DNA from: Orlajensenia sp037404875
GTDB taxonomy: Bacteria; Actinomycetota; Actinomycetes; Actinomycetales; Microbacteriaceae
Assembly (NCBI RefSeq): GCF_037404875.1
Contig: NZ_JBBELO010000022.1
Span: 62,001-126,000 of the forward strand
Direction: 5' to 3'
Length of the DNA: 64,000 bases
Of the stretch, positions 8,691-17,502 are shown one piece after another; within the stretch, counting starts at the first letter, position 1; each line of letters starts with the position of its first letter. The notes below the pieces were generated by a model. That model searched no databases. It saw only the letters and a program-made list of their open reading frames with translations, and was not told the origin of the DNA. The position numbers were made by a program, and so were the translations under genes.

Positions 8691-9986
8691 TCAGGCGGTC
8701 GGCGGCCCCTCCACCAGGGCGGCGGCCTTGGCGAGCAGCACGTCGCGCTCGCGGATGTTGCCGGTGAGCTCCGCTGCGCGGGCGTACTCGGCCCGGGCCT
8801 GTTCCGTGCGACCGAGCCGGGCGAGCAGCTCCGCCCGCACGCTCGGCAGCAGGCGATAGCCCTCGAGCCTGCGGGATGCCGCGAGCTCGTCGACGATCTT
8901 CAGAGCGGTCGCGGGCCCGGTCGCCATGGCCACGGCCACGGCACGGTTGAGATCGACGACCGGCGACGGCGCGATGCGCCCGAGCGCCTCGTAGAGCACG
9001 ACGATGCGCTCCCAGTCGGTCTGCTCGGTCGAGGGGGCGAGTGCATGGCATTCAGCGATCGCCGCCTGCAGGGCGTAGGTGCCGCGCCCCTGGCCGAGCG
9101 CATCCGCCCTCTCGAGCGCCGTTCGACCCCGCCGAATCTGCTCTCGATCCCACCTGCGACGATCCTGGTCGGCGAGCAGGATCGGCTCTCCAGCCGGTGT
9201 GAGCCGTGCGGGAAAGCGCGCCGCCGTGAGCTCCATCAGCGCGACGAGTGCGTGCGTCTCGGGCTCGCGTGGAACCAGCGCGGCCAGAACGCGGCCGAGC
9301 CGCAGCGCCTCATCGCACAGTTCGATGCGCATCCAGTCCTCGCCGCTGGATGCCGCGTAGCCCTCGTTGAAGATGAGGTAGATCACGGCGAGCACGGATG
9401 CCAGTCGCGCCGGCGCCTCCTGTCGGGAGGGCACCTCGAAGGGCACCTTCGCGGCCGCGAGCGTCTTCTTGGCCCGCACGATGCGTTGCTGCACGGTTGC
9501 CGTCGGCACGAGGAAGGCACGGGCGATCTGCTCGCTCGAGAGGCCACCGACCACGCGGAGCGTGAGCGCCACTTGGGCTTCCCGCGCGAGAACCGGGTGG
9601 CACGCGACGAAGACGAGCCGCAGCACGTCGTCGTCGATCTCGTCGGGGTTCCAGGGGCCGGCATCCGCCAGCAGGTCGTGCTCCAGCTCGCGCGCCAGAG
9701 CGGCGTAGCGGGCGTCGAGTCGTTCCTGTCGACGCCAGCCGTCGATCGCCCGCCGCTTGGCGACGGCCGTCAGCCAGGCGCCCGGATTGCGCGGAACGCC
9801 CTCGGCGGGCCACTGTCGCAGGGCGTCGACGAGCGCCTCCTGAGCGAGGTCCTCGGCCAGCCCGAAGTCCCCGACCACGCGGGTGAGGGTGGCGACGATC
9901 CGGGCGGCCTCGATGCGCCAGACGGCCTCGACCGCGCGGCGGGCGCGCACGTCGGCATCCGTCAATCTCGAGCTCGATTCCGTCAT
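8691..9986 (-). CDS. ECF sigma factor, ECF42 group (DUF6596 C-terminal extension)
   Basis: This 431-residue protein combines a small sigma-70 with a long C-terminal extension. Region 2 contains DLAQEALVDALRQWP and RNPGAWLTAVAKRRAID; region 4 contains GLSSEQIARAFLVPTATVQQRI. The extension has YLIFNEGYAASSG, DQDRRRWDREQ and TPR-like helices, which mark the ECF42 group. No anti-sigma factor is nearby; in this group the extension itself is thought to control activity. The YCII protein gene lies 19 bases upstream, the usual partner. The ATG at 9986 is preceded by GAGGGCGG. Genes of this type are often annotated simply as 'RNA polymerase sigma factor'. Confidence 0.9.
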   Translation of the reverse strand: MTESSSRLTDADVRARRAVEAVWRIEAARIVATLTRVVGDFGLAEDLAQEALVDALRQWPAEGVPRNPGAWLTAVAKRRAIDGWRRQERLDARYAALARELEHDLLADAGPWNPDEIDDDVLRLVFVACHPVLAREAQVALTLRVVGGLSSEQIARAFLVPTATVQQRIVRAKKTLAAAKVPFEVPSRQEAPARLASVLAVIYLIFNEGYAASSGEDWMRIELCDEALRLGRVLAALVPREPETHALVALMELTAARFPARLTPAGEPILLADQDRRRWDREQIRRGRTALERADALGQGRGTYALQAAIAECHALAPSTEQTDWERIVVLYEALGRIAPSPVVDLNRAVAVAMATGPATALKIVDELAASRRLEGYRLLPSVRAELLARLGRTEQARAEYARAAELTGNIRERDVLLAKAAALVEGPPTA

Positions 9987-10005
9987 CGCCGCCCTCGCTC
10001 CCGCA

Positions 10006-10434
10006 TCAGTTCGCGGGGATGTCTTCCCCGGCATCGCGGCGCCACTGCGCCTCCTTCTCGATCCACTCGTTGTCGGCCGGGAAGTCGGAGAGTTCCGTGA
10101 CCCGGCGCACCTCGATCTTGGAGCCGGGGCCGAGCGGAACCCGCTTCGCCCACTCGACGGCCTCCTCGGCTGTCGCGACCTGGAGAATCCAGAAGCCGTT
10201 GAACAGTTCCTTGGTCTCTCCGTAGGGGCCGTCGGTCACCAGCGGAGGCTCTGCCGAGAAGTCGACGACGAATCCCTCGGACGCGTCGGTGAGACCATCG
10301 CCTCCGATCAGCACACCGGCCTTGATGAGCGCCTCGTTGTAACGGCCCATCGCCTCGATGACCTTCTCGAACGGCATCTGCTTGTACGCCTCGACGGCAC
10401 TGTCGTCCGAGCGCATGATGAGCATGTACTTCAC
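10006..10434 (-). CDS. YCII/DGPF-domain protein
   Basis: This is a 142-residue alpha/beta protein of the YCII-related family. It starts MKYMLIMRSDD and contains LVTDGPYGETKELFNGFWIL, the DGPF-type motif. I placed the start at GTG 10434 because AAGGAG lies seven bases upstream; the ATG at 10449 has no such site. The gene precedes the ECF42 sigma gene by 19 bases and is probably cotranscribed. DGPF proteins are the standard partner and usual regulatory target of ECF42 factors, but their biochemical function is unknown. Confidence 0.88.
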   Translation of the reverse strand: MKYMLIMRSDDSAVEAYKQMPFEKVIEAMGRYNEALIKAGVLIGGDGLTDASEGFVVDFSAEPPLVTDGPYGETKELFNGFWILQVATAEEAVEWAKRVPLGPGSKIEVRRVTELSDFPADNEWIEKEAQWRRDAGEDIPAN

Positions 10435-10535
10435 GGTGTTCTCCTTCATTCCGACAGGATGCGATTCATCCCCTCACCACTGCGTCGAACGGCGGGGCGG
10501 CCGATCGACACGTCGTGCGAAATTCTTCCGTGTGC

Positions 10536-11270
10536 TCAGACGGGGTCGGCGGCGAGACGTGCCGCGAGGTGCTCGGCGTCGCCGCGATACTGCTGCGCGT
10601 GACGCTCGAAGTCGGGCTCGTTCTCGTCGACGGCGCGACGTTCGGTGAACTCGGCCAGTTCGAGCAGGCGCTGCACCACGACCCGTTCGAGCTCGCCCGG
10701 CTCGAGTTCGATGCCGTAGGCCTCCGCGAGCAGCGCGAGGCGGCGCTCGCGCAATGGTTCGACGATCTGCACGTCGTCGCTCGAGCCCGGCGCGGTGAGC
10801 GGCACCATGCGGTAGGCGAGGTAGGCGATGTCCCACAGCCGCGGTCCCGGCGACGCGGTGTCGAAGTCGATCACGCCGACGCACTCGTCGTTCTCGTAGG
10901 CGAGGTTGTAGGGCGCGAAGTCGTTGTGGCAGATCACCTCGACGGGCTCGTGCGACGGCGAGCGCCAGACGGCGTCGTCGGGCAGGTCGGCGGCGAACGC
11001 GACGGAGGCGTCATGCACGGCCCGCAGCATCCGCGCGCTCGAGGTCAGAGCGTTCTCGTGCCACAGCCAAGCCGGGGCCGGGTAGAGCGGAACCTCGCCC
11101 TCGACGAACGACACCACCTCGCGGCCGAGGTCGTCGAACCCGAGCACGACGGGCAGACCCGGGATGCCCGACTGGGCCAGAGCGTCGAGCAGCCGGTGCA
11201 CCGTGGGCGTCCACTCACCCACCGAACGGTGCACGCCGTCGTTCCGGATCTCGACATCGCTGTAGCTCAC
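10536..11270 (-). CDS. Phosphotransferase of the APH/choline-kinase family
   Basis: The 244-residue protein has a kinase-like fold. ICHNDFAPYNLAY near residue 125 is the catalytic HxDxxxxN loop, and VIDFDTASPGPRLWDIAYLAYR is the metal-binding Brenner-type D segment. The N-lobe is short, and the GTG at 11270 is my preferred start because AGAAGG precedes it by about eight bases. The family phosphorylates small molecules (aminoglycosides, choline, homoserine, thiamine) and the substrate cannot be read from the sequence. It is a single gene after guaA's end; no resistance context is present, so I do not call it a resistance gene. Confidence 0.8.
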   Translation of the reverse strand: MSYSDVEIRNDGVHRSVGEWTPTVHRLLDALAQSGIPGLPVVLGFDDLGREVVSFVEGEVPLYPAPAWLWHENALTSSARMLRAVHDASVAFAADLPDDAVWRSPSHEPVEVICHNDFAPYNLAYENDECVGVIDFDTASPGPRLWDIAYLAYRMVPLTAPGSSDDVQIVEPLRERRLALLAEAYGIELEPGELERVVVQRLLELAEFTERRAVDENEPDFERHAQQYRGDAEHLAARLAADPV

Positions 11271-11356
11271 CCTGGCTGCCTTCTCTCGTTGGTGGACGGA
11301 ACCGTGCGGCTGGCGCACCTCGGCCACCGGCCGGGCCTACGCCCCGCCGGTGGGAA

Positions 11357-12930
<1,574 letters not shown>

Positions 12931-12934
<4 letters not shown>

Positions 12935-13422
12935 TTGGCTCCCTCGCTCGCCGATGCTGCCGGGGTAGTCGGGGTCGCCGGGGTGGTCGGGGTGGTCGCC
13001 GGCGCCACCGCATCCGCCTCGCGCCGGGCCAGGTATTCACGCACCTCGCGCGAGAAGCGCGCCTCGAGGAAGAACGAGAGCAGCGGAACGACGCCGCCGA
13101 GGGCGATCACGATGAAGCGCGAGAACGGCCAGCGCATCAGGCTCCACAGCCGGAAGTCGGCGAAGAGGTAGACCACGTAGAACCAGCCGTGCACGATGAG
13201 GATGCCCGTCGACAGGTTGACGCCGGTCACGGTGTCTCGCGGAACGAGGGCGAGGAATCCGTGGCGGCCCGCCAGTTCGATCTCGTACCCGAGCGCGTAC
13301 TTCAGCAGCATCTCGATGCAGAGCAGCAGCAGCAGGCATCCGGTGATGATCGACGCGACCTGGTAGAACCTCACCGCCCCGCGGATGCGCGGAAAATCAA
13401 CGGGCTTCGGTTCGAGCGGCAT
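12931..13422 (-). CDS. DUF3817 membrane protein
   Basis: A 163-residue membrane protein with three or four hydrophobic helices (about residues 20-42, 73-90, 100-118). The segments FYQVASIITG and GWFYVVYLFADFRL are typical of DUF3817. It ends in a low-complexity tail of TTP/ATP repeats after READAVAP. Its last four bases overlap guaA. DUF3817 proteins are common beside guaA and SURF1-like genes in Actinobacteria, but their function is not known. Confidence 0.87.
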
Positions 13423-13431
13423 GCCTCAATT

Positions 13432-14265
13432 CTAGGGCTGCGAAAGCTGGCCGTTCTCCTCGGTCTGCGCCGTCTCCTCGGCCTGCGCCGTCTCCTCGGC
13501 CTGCGCCGTCTCCTCCGCCTCCTCGAGCTCGCGGTTGTAGGCATCGCGCACGAGCCGGTACCAGAGGAAGACGGCGAAGCCCGCGAACACCGCCCACTCG
13601 ATGGCGTAGAAGACGTTGAGCCAGTTCAGCTCCACCTGCACGCTCGGCGGCGGCGAGCTGATCTGCTCCAGGCCGGATGCCGCGTCGCGGTCGATGACGT
13701 ACGCCCAGTACACGTCGTGCGCGTCGAAGTCGGCCCACAGGTTTATGAGCGCGGCCACGGCGACCGTCGTCATCTCGTGGGCCGGGTGGCCCTCCGCGGG
13801 CACCTCGGGCGCCTCGGTGGGCAGCAGGCGCCCCGTCACCGTCACGGTTTCCTGCCCGTTGCCCTGTGCCAGCTCGGCGGCGGCCTTCGCGGCCTGCTTC
13901 TTGTCGGCCGTCCAGCCACGAGCGATCGGGATGCCGGGAGTGCCGTCGGCATCCACCGCGAGATGGCTGACCACCCAGTAGCCGGTGGCGCCGTCGTTCA
14001 GGCGTCCGGTGATGACCTGCTCGTCGCCCGGAACCCAGTGGCCGCTCACCTGCACCAGCTGGCCCGTCGAGGTCTGCCGGATGGGTCCGCCGGGCGTGGC
14101 CGCATCCGACAACGGCTTCACCGTCTCGGTGTCGCGCTTCTCGACGTGCCCCGATTCGACGGCACGGCTCAGCTGCCACTGGCCGAGCACCGCGAATCCC
14201 GAGGCGACCGCGAGGGCGAACAGCAGGGCGAGCACCCAGCGCGGGCGCACCATCATTCGGAGCAT
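13432..14265 (-). CDS. SURF1-family protein
   Basis: This 277-residue protein has a membrane helix at each end (residues 9-27 and about 228-250) and a loop outside the membrane. The markers LGQWQLSR after the first helix, YWVVSHL, PIARGW and NLWADF agree with SURF1, which assists cytochrome c oxidase assembly. The C-terminal tail consists of repeats of ETAQAE, encoded by an 18-base tandem repeat near 13461-13520. The start at 14265 is six bases past the antiporter stop, suggesting cotranscription. An alternative ATG at 14256 is possible. Confidence 0.87.
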   Translation of the reverse strand: MLRMMVRPRWVLALLFALAVASGFAVLGQWQLSRAVESGHVEKRDTETVKPLSDAATPGGPIRQTSTGQLVQVSGHWVPGDEQVITGRLNDGATGYWVVSHLAVDADGTPGIPIARGWTADKKQAAKAAAELAQGNGQETVTVTGRLLPTEAPEVPAEGHPAHEMTTVAVAALINLWADFDAHDVYWAYVIDRDAASGLEQISSPPPSVQVELNWLNVFYAIEWAVFAGFAVFLWYRLVRDAYNRELEEAEETAQAEETAQAEETAQTEENGQLSQP

Positions 14266-14271
14266 TCGGGT

Positions 14272-15624
14272 TCAGTCGTCCTGATCGTTGCGCGGGCGGG
14301 TGTCCGTCCCATTCTCGTTCACGTCGAGCAGCCGATCGATCGCCTTCTGGGTCTCCTGCTCGCTGCGGGTGCCGATCTCGCTCGTCGCCGCCTCCACCAG
14401 GGCGATCTCCTCGTCGAGCATGGCGTCACGCGGGGCCTTCGTGGCAGCGGGCGGGGTCTTCTTCTTCGGCAGGATGGCGGCGCCGATGCGTTCGGAGTTG
14501 GCGGCGAGAATGGGGCCGAGAATCGACATCACGAGCACGTAGAGGCCCGCGAACGGCGTGATGCGATCATCGAGCCCGGCGCCGAGGGAGAGCGTGGCGA
14601 GGATGAGCGCGAACTCGCCACGGTTCTGCAGGATGACCGCGGCGTTGATGCCCGCCTGCGGCCCGAGCTTGTTGAGCCAGGCGACGAGCTGCCCGGCGGC
14701 AACGTTGAGCACGATCGTCATGACGACGGCGAGCACGACCGGCAGGGCGACGCCAGGGAAGTCGGCGATGTTCATCGTGAGGCCGAAGTTGAGGAAGAAG
14801 AAGGCGGCGAACACGTCGCGCAGCGGCAGGGCCGTGTGCTCGATCTTGTTGCGGAACCGGGTGGCGCCGAGCACGAGGCCGATGAGGAAGGCGCCGATGG
14901 CATCCGTCACCCCGAGCACCTCGCCGATGCCGCCGAAGAGCACCGCCAGCCCGAAGAACAGGATGGTGAACAGCTCTTCGTCCTTGGTGCGGAACAGGCG
15001 GCTGACGAAGCGGCCACCCCAGCGCGCGACGATGAACATGACGATGAGGAACGTGAACGCCACACCGAGCTTCAGCAGGATGGGACCCAGATCGCGTTCC
15101 CCCGAGAGCACGACGGAGACGATGGCGAGGTAGATGGCGATGAAGATGTCTTCGACAACGGTGACACCGAGGATCATCGGGGTCTCGCGGTTGGGCAGGC
15201 GCTTCAGTTCGATGAGCAGCTTCGTCACGATGGCGCTCGAACTGGTGGCGGTGATGCCGGCGATGACGAGCGCCTCGCGGGTGCCCCATCCGACGAGGAA
15301 GCCGAAGGCCAGGCCCGCCGCCATGTTGATGAGGATGTAGCTGCCGCCGGAGACGATGAGCCGGCCGAAGTTGCCGAAGAACTCGTCTTGATCGAACTCC
15401 AGCCCCAGGTTGAACAGCAGCAGGATGAGGCCGAAGACGGCGATGAGCTCGATGTAGTGGTTCTCGAAGTTGAGGGGGAACCATCCGGTGTGCGGACTCG
15501 CGAGCAGCCCGACGATCATGTAGATCGGGATCGTCGGCAGGCCGACGAACTTGCCGAGCCTGCCCAGGATGTAGGCGACGAGCAGCAGCAGGCCGAGAAC
15601 GATCAGGTCTTCGCCGAAGTGCAT
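14272..15624 (-). CDS. Cation/proton antiporter, CPA2 family (KhtU/KefB-like)
   Basis: This 450-residue membrane protein has about 12-13 helices over residues 5-390. It shows FVGLPTIPIYMIVGLL, LLLFNLGLEFDQDEF and GITATSSSAIVTKLL, the hallmarks of CPA2 exchangers with the Asp/Glu ion site. No C-terminal RCK nucleotide-binding domain is present; instead a charged tail of about 60 residues follows. The upstream gene supplies a separate TrkA-C protein, two bases away. This arrangement resembles the KhtTU K+/H+ antiporter, so potassium (or another monovalent cation) efflux is likely, but substrate and direction are inference. Confidence 0.88.
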   Translation of the reverse strand: MHFGEDLIVLGLLLLVAYILGRLGKFVGLPTIPIYMIVGLLASPHTGWFPLNFENHYIELIAVFGLILLLFNLGLEFDQDEFFGNFGRLIVSGGSYILINMAAGLAFGFLVGWGTREALVIAGITATSSSAIVTKLLIELKRLPNRETPMILGVTVVEDIFIAIYLAIVSVVLSGERDLGPILLKLGVAFTFLIVMFIVARWGGRFVSRLFRTKDEELFTILFFGLAVLFGGIGEVLGVTDAIGAFLIGLVLGATRFRNKIEHTALPLRDVFAAFFFLNFGLTMNIADFPGVALPVVLAVVMTIVLNVAAGQLVAWLNKLGPQAGINAAVILQNRGEFALILATLSLGAGLDDRITPFAGLYVLVMSILGPILAANSERIGAAILPKKKTPPAATKAPRDAMLDEEIALVEAATSEIGTRSEQETQKAIDRLLDVNENGTDTRPRNDQDD

Positions 15625-15626
15625 GC

Positions 15627-16139
15627 TCAGCCTCCGGGGGATGCGTCGGCGGCGCGGCTGCCTGAGCGGAAGAACGCGAAGGCCTTGGCCACCTTCTCGG
15701 GTGCTCCCGCGACCACGAGGGTGTCGCCGGGGAACGCCTTGAAGTCGGGGGCGGGTGCCGGATGCGCGGCTTCGCCGCGAACGACGGCCACGACGGTGAC
15801 GCCCGGAACGCCGCTGTCGGCGGGGCCGCCGAGGGGCTGGCCGGCGATGTGGTCGTCGTAGTCCACGGTGAACCAGTCGATGGACAGTCCGGGAATCTGG
15901 TCGAGCGCCGTGAGGGTCTCGGTGATCTGGGTGCCGCCGAGCAGCTCCGCGAGGGTGTGCGCCTCATCCTCGGTGAGACGCAGCGACACCTTCTCGGCAT
16001 CGCTCGCCTCATCGGAGAAGGTGATGAGGTCGCTCGGGCCGGAGCGATGGGCGATGACGCCGACCTTGCCGCCGTCATCCGTGATGAAGGTATGCAGCAC
16101 CCCGACGCCGGGAAGCTTCACCCGCCGAACATCAACCAT
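15627..16139 (-). CDS. TrkA-C domain regulatory protein (KhtT-like)
   Basis: A 170-residue soluble protein. The N-terminal half (VKLPGVGVLHTFITDDG) and the segment RLTEDEAHTLAELLGG match KhtT-type proteins. The C-terminal half is an RCK_C domain, with FKAFPGDTLVVAGAPEKVAKA near residue 140. It is probably the cytoplasmic gating subunit of the antiporter two bases downstream. The start at ATG 16139 has AGGAG eight bases upstream; the longer open frame to 16295 includes a low-complexity region and was not used. Confidence 0.87.
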   Translation of the reverse strand: MVDVRRVKLPGVGVLHTFITDDGGKVGVIAHRSGPSDLITFSDEASDAEKVSLRLTEDEAHTLAELLGGTQITETLTALDQIPGLSIDWFTVDYDDHIAGQPLGGPADSGVPGVTVVAVVRGEAAHPAPAPDFKAFPGDTLVVAGAPEKVAKAFAFFRSGSRAADASPGG

Positions 16140-16246
16140 GGTTGGGCTCCTGAAGTCTTGGGGGCAGTGGTTCCAGCCTAACGAACGCCGCTCGCGCCCC
16201 CTCGCCCTCCCCGGCCCTCCGGCCCCGGCCCGGCGCCGCCCTTCCT

Positions 16247-16321
16247 CCCGCCGTTGAACCATTTCGTCGCCGTTGAGCCGCTTCTGACGGATCAAGGGGC
16301 ACCAAATGGTTCAACGGCGGG
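16247..16321. repeat. Hairpin element, copy A (upstream of the AbiEi/DUF559-like gene)
   Basis: CCCGCCGTTGAACCATTT (16247-16264) is an exact inverted repeat of AAATGGTTCAACGGCGGG (16304-16321). An inner stem TTGAGCCG/CGGATCAA lies between, giving a nested structure of about 75 bases. A near-identical element occurs at 17417-17488 in the same orientation. In the outer stem one G:C pair of this copy is T:A in the other, a compensating change. The rest of 16140-16430 holds only GC-rich sequence and the ribosome site of the next gene. Confidence 0.85.
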
Positions 16322-16430
16322 CATGAGAGGCGACCTTCACCACTTATCCACGGGCGGTGGCGCGTCCCCACTCATCCACCGATCGCGGACGGGCCGCGAA
16401 CAGTCGCCTCTATGGGAGGAGGCTCACGTT

Positions 16431-17444
16431 ATGTCTCCTCCATCCGCGCCCTTCGACGGCGTGCAGTTCGCATCCCAAGCGCGCCTGCGCGGCGAGACCT
16501 CCGCTCTGCAAAATGCCGCCCGGCGGGGTGAACTGCGCGCGCTGCGCCGTGGCGCATTCATCGATCAGACAACGTGGGACTCCCTGGCTCCACTCGATCG
16601 ATATCTGAGAAAGCTGGCGGCGGTCGCGGGCACACGGTCGGATGCCGTCTTCTCCGGTGTCTCCGCGGCCGCACTTCACGGTCTGCCCATCATCGGCGAC
16701 TGGGACGATGACGTCCATCTCGTGTGCCCGTCATCCGTGGGTGGCAAGAAGAGAAGCGGCGTCGTCGAACACTACCGTCGCGGCGATGAAGCGATCGTGT
16801 CTGTCGATGGATTCATGGCGACGTCGGTTCCGCAGACGGTGGTCGAGGTCGCGCGCGTCTCGAGTTTTCTCATCGGCGTGACAATCGCGGACGCTGCACT
16901 TCGCGTCGACCGGTTCGACCGTCAGCGCCCGTTATGCACGGCGGACGAACTCCGCGGGGCATACGAGCAACGACTGCCCTTTCCCGGTAGCCGTAAAGTG
17001 CGCCACGTTTTGGACTTCGCCGTCTCCGCAGCAGACACACCGCTGGAGTCGCTGAGCAGAGTCGTCATGTGGGAGGAGGGATTTGCGATGCCCACCCTGC
17101 AACACCGACTATGGCTGCCGCGGAGTGGCAGGTGGATCTGGCTCGATTTCGCGTGGCTCGAGTACAACGCGTTCGGCGAATCAGACGGCAACGGCAAGTA
17201 CCTCGGCAGCGAAGATCTCACCGGCGTCGATGCTCGAAACGTCGTGATCCGAGAGAAGAATCGCGAGAACGAGGTGCGAGCACTCGGCCATCGCCTCGAT
17301 CGCTGGGACTGGGCGGAGGCCCGGAGTCGAAGAGCACTGAGGGCGAAGTTGCTACAACTCGGCATCCCCATCGTTCGCAAACCGACCCACGCGCAGCACT
17401 CCCGTCGCAATCACACCGCCTTTGAACCATCTGGTCGCGATTGA
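16431..17444 (+). CDS. AbiEi-like antitoxin domain / DUF559-type endonuclease-like protein
   Basis: A 337-residue protein. The N-terminal part (SQARLRGETSALQNAARRGELRALRRGAFI split over residues 13-43) resembles the winged-helix AbiEi antitoxin domain. The middle has FSGVSAAALHGLPI and the C-terminal part WLDFAWLEYNAFGESDGNGKY, which resembles the E-x-DGxxKY core of DUF559/Vsr-like nucleases. No partner nucleotidyltransferase (AbiEii) is adjacent. ATG 16431 is preceded by GGGAGGAGG. The last eight codons lie within a hairpin repeat, and a twin repeat sits upstream. Codons such as AGA and TTT appear more often than in neighbours (by eye). Function unknown; the fold assignments are tentative. 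Confidence 0.72.
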   Translation: MSPPSAPFDGVQFASQARLRGETSALQNAARRGELRALRRGAFIDQTTWDSLAPLDRYLRKLAAVAGTRSDAVFSGVSAAALHGLPIIGDWDDDVHLVCPSSVGGKKRSGVVEHYRRGDEAIVSVDGFMATSVPQTVVEVARVSSFLIGVTIADAALRVDRFDRQRPLCTADELRGAYEQRLPFPGSRKVRHVLDFAVSAADTPLESLSRVVMWEEGFAMPTLQHRLWLPRSGRWIWLDFAWLEYNAFGESDGNGKYLGSEDLTGVDARNVVIREKNRENEVRALGHRLDRWDWAEARSRRALRAKLLQLGIPIVRKPTHAQHSRRNHTAFEPSGRD

Positions 17445-17488
17445 TCCGCACCTGGCGGGTCAAAGCGCACCAAATGGTTCAAAGGCGG
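17417..17488. repeat. Hairpin element, copy B (over the 3' end of the AbiEi/DUF559-like gene)
   Basis: CCGCCTTTGAACCATCTGGT (17417-17436) pairs with ACCAAATGGTTCAAAGGCGG (17469-17488) with one mismatch. The inner stem TTGATCCG/CGGGTCAA is present as in copy A. The stop codon of the upstream gene is inside the left half. It could double as a terminator for this gene and for glpD, which ends 15 bases away on the other strand. Confidence 0.85.
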
Positions 17489-17502
17489 GGCGGGGCGCGG
17501 GG

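Noticed and set aside
10536..11270. Aminoglycoside resistance gene
   Set aside because: Fold and motifs fit the broad APH family, but there is no resistance-gene similarity or mobile context to support it.
13189..15861. 890-codon open frame on the plus strand opposite SURF1 and the antiporter
   Set aside because: It is a high-GC shadow: very rich in Arg/Glu/Asp/His, no homology or ribosome site, and the opposite strand encodes two recognisable proteins.
16301..16320. tRNA-like 3' end (CACCA followed by GGTTCAA)
   Set aside because: No cloverleaf can be formed; the bases belong to the long hairpin arms.
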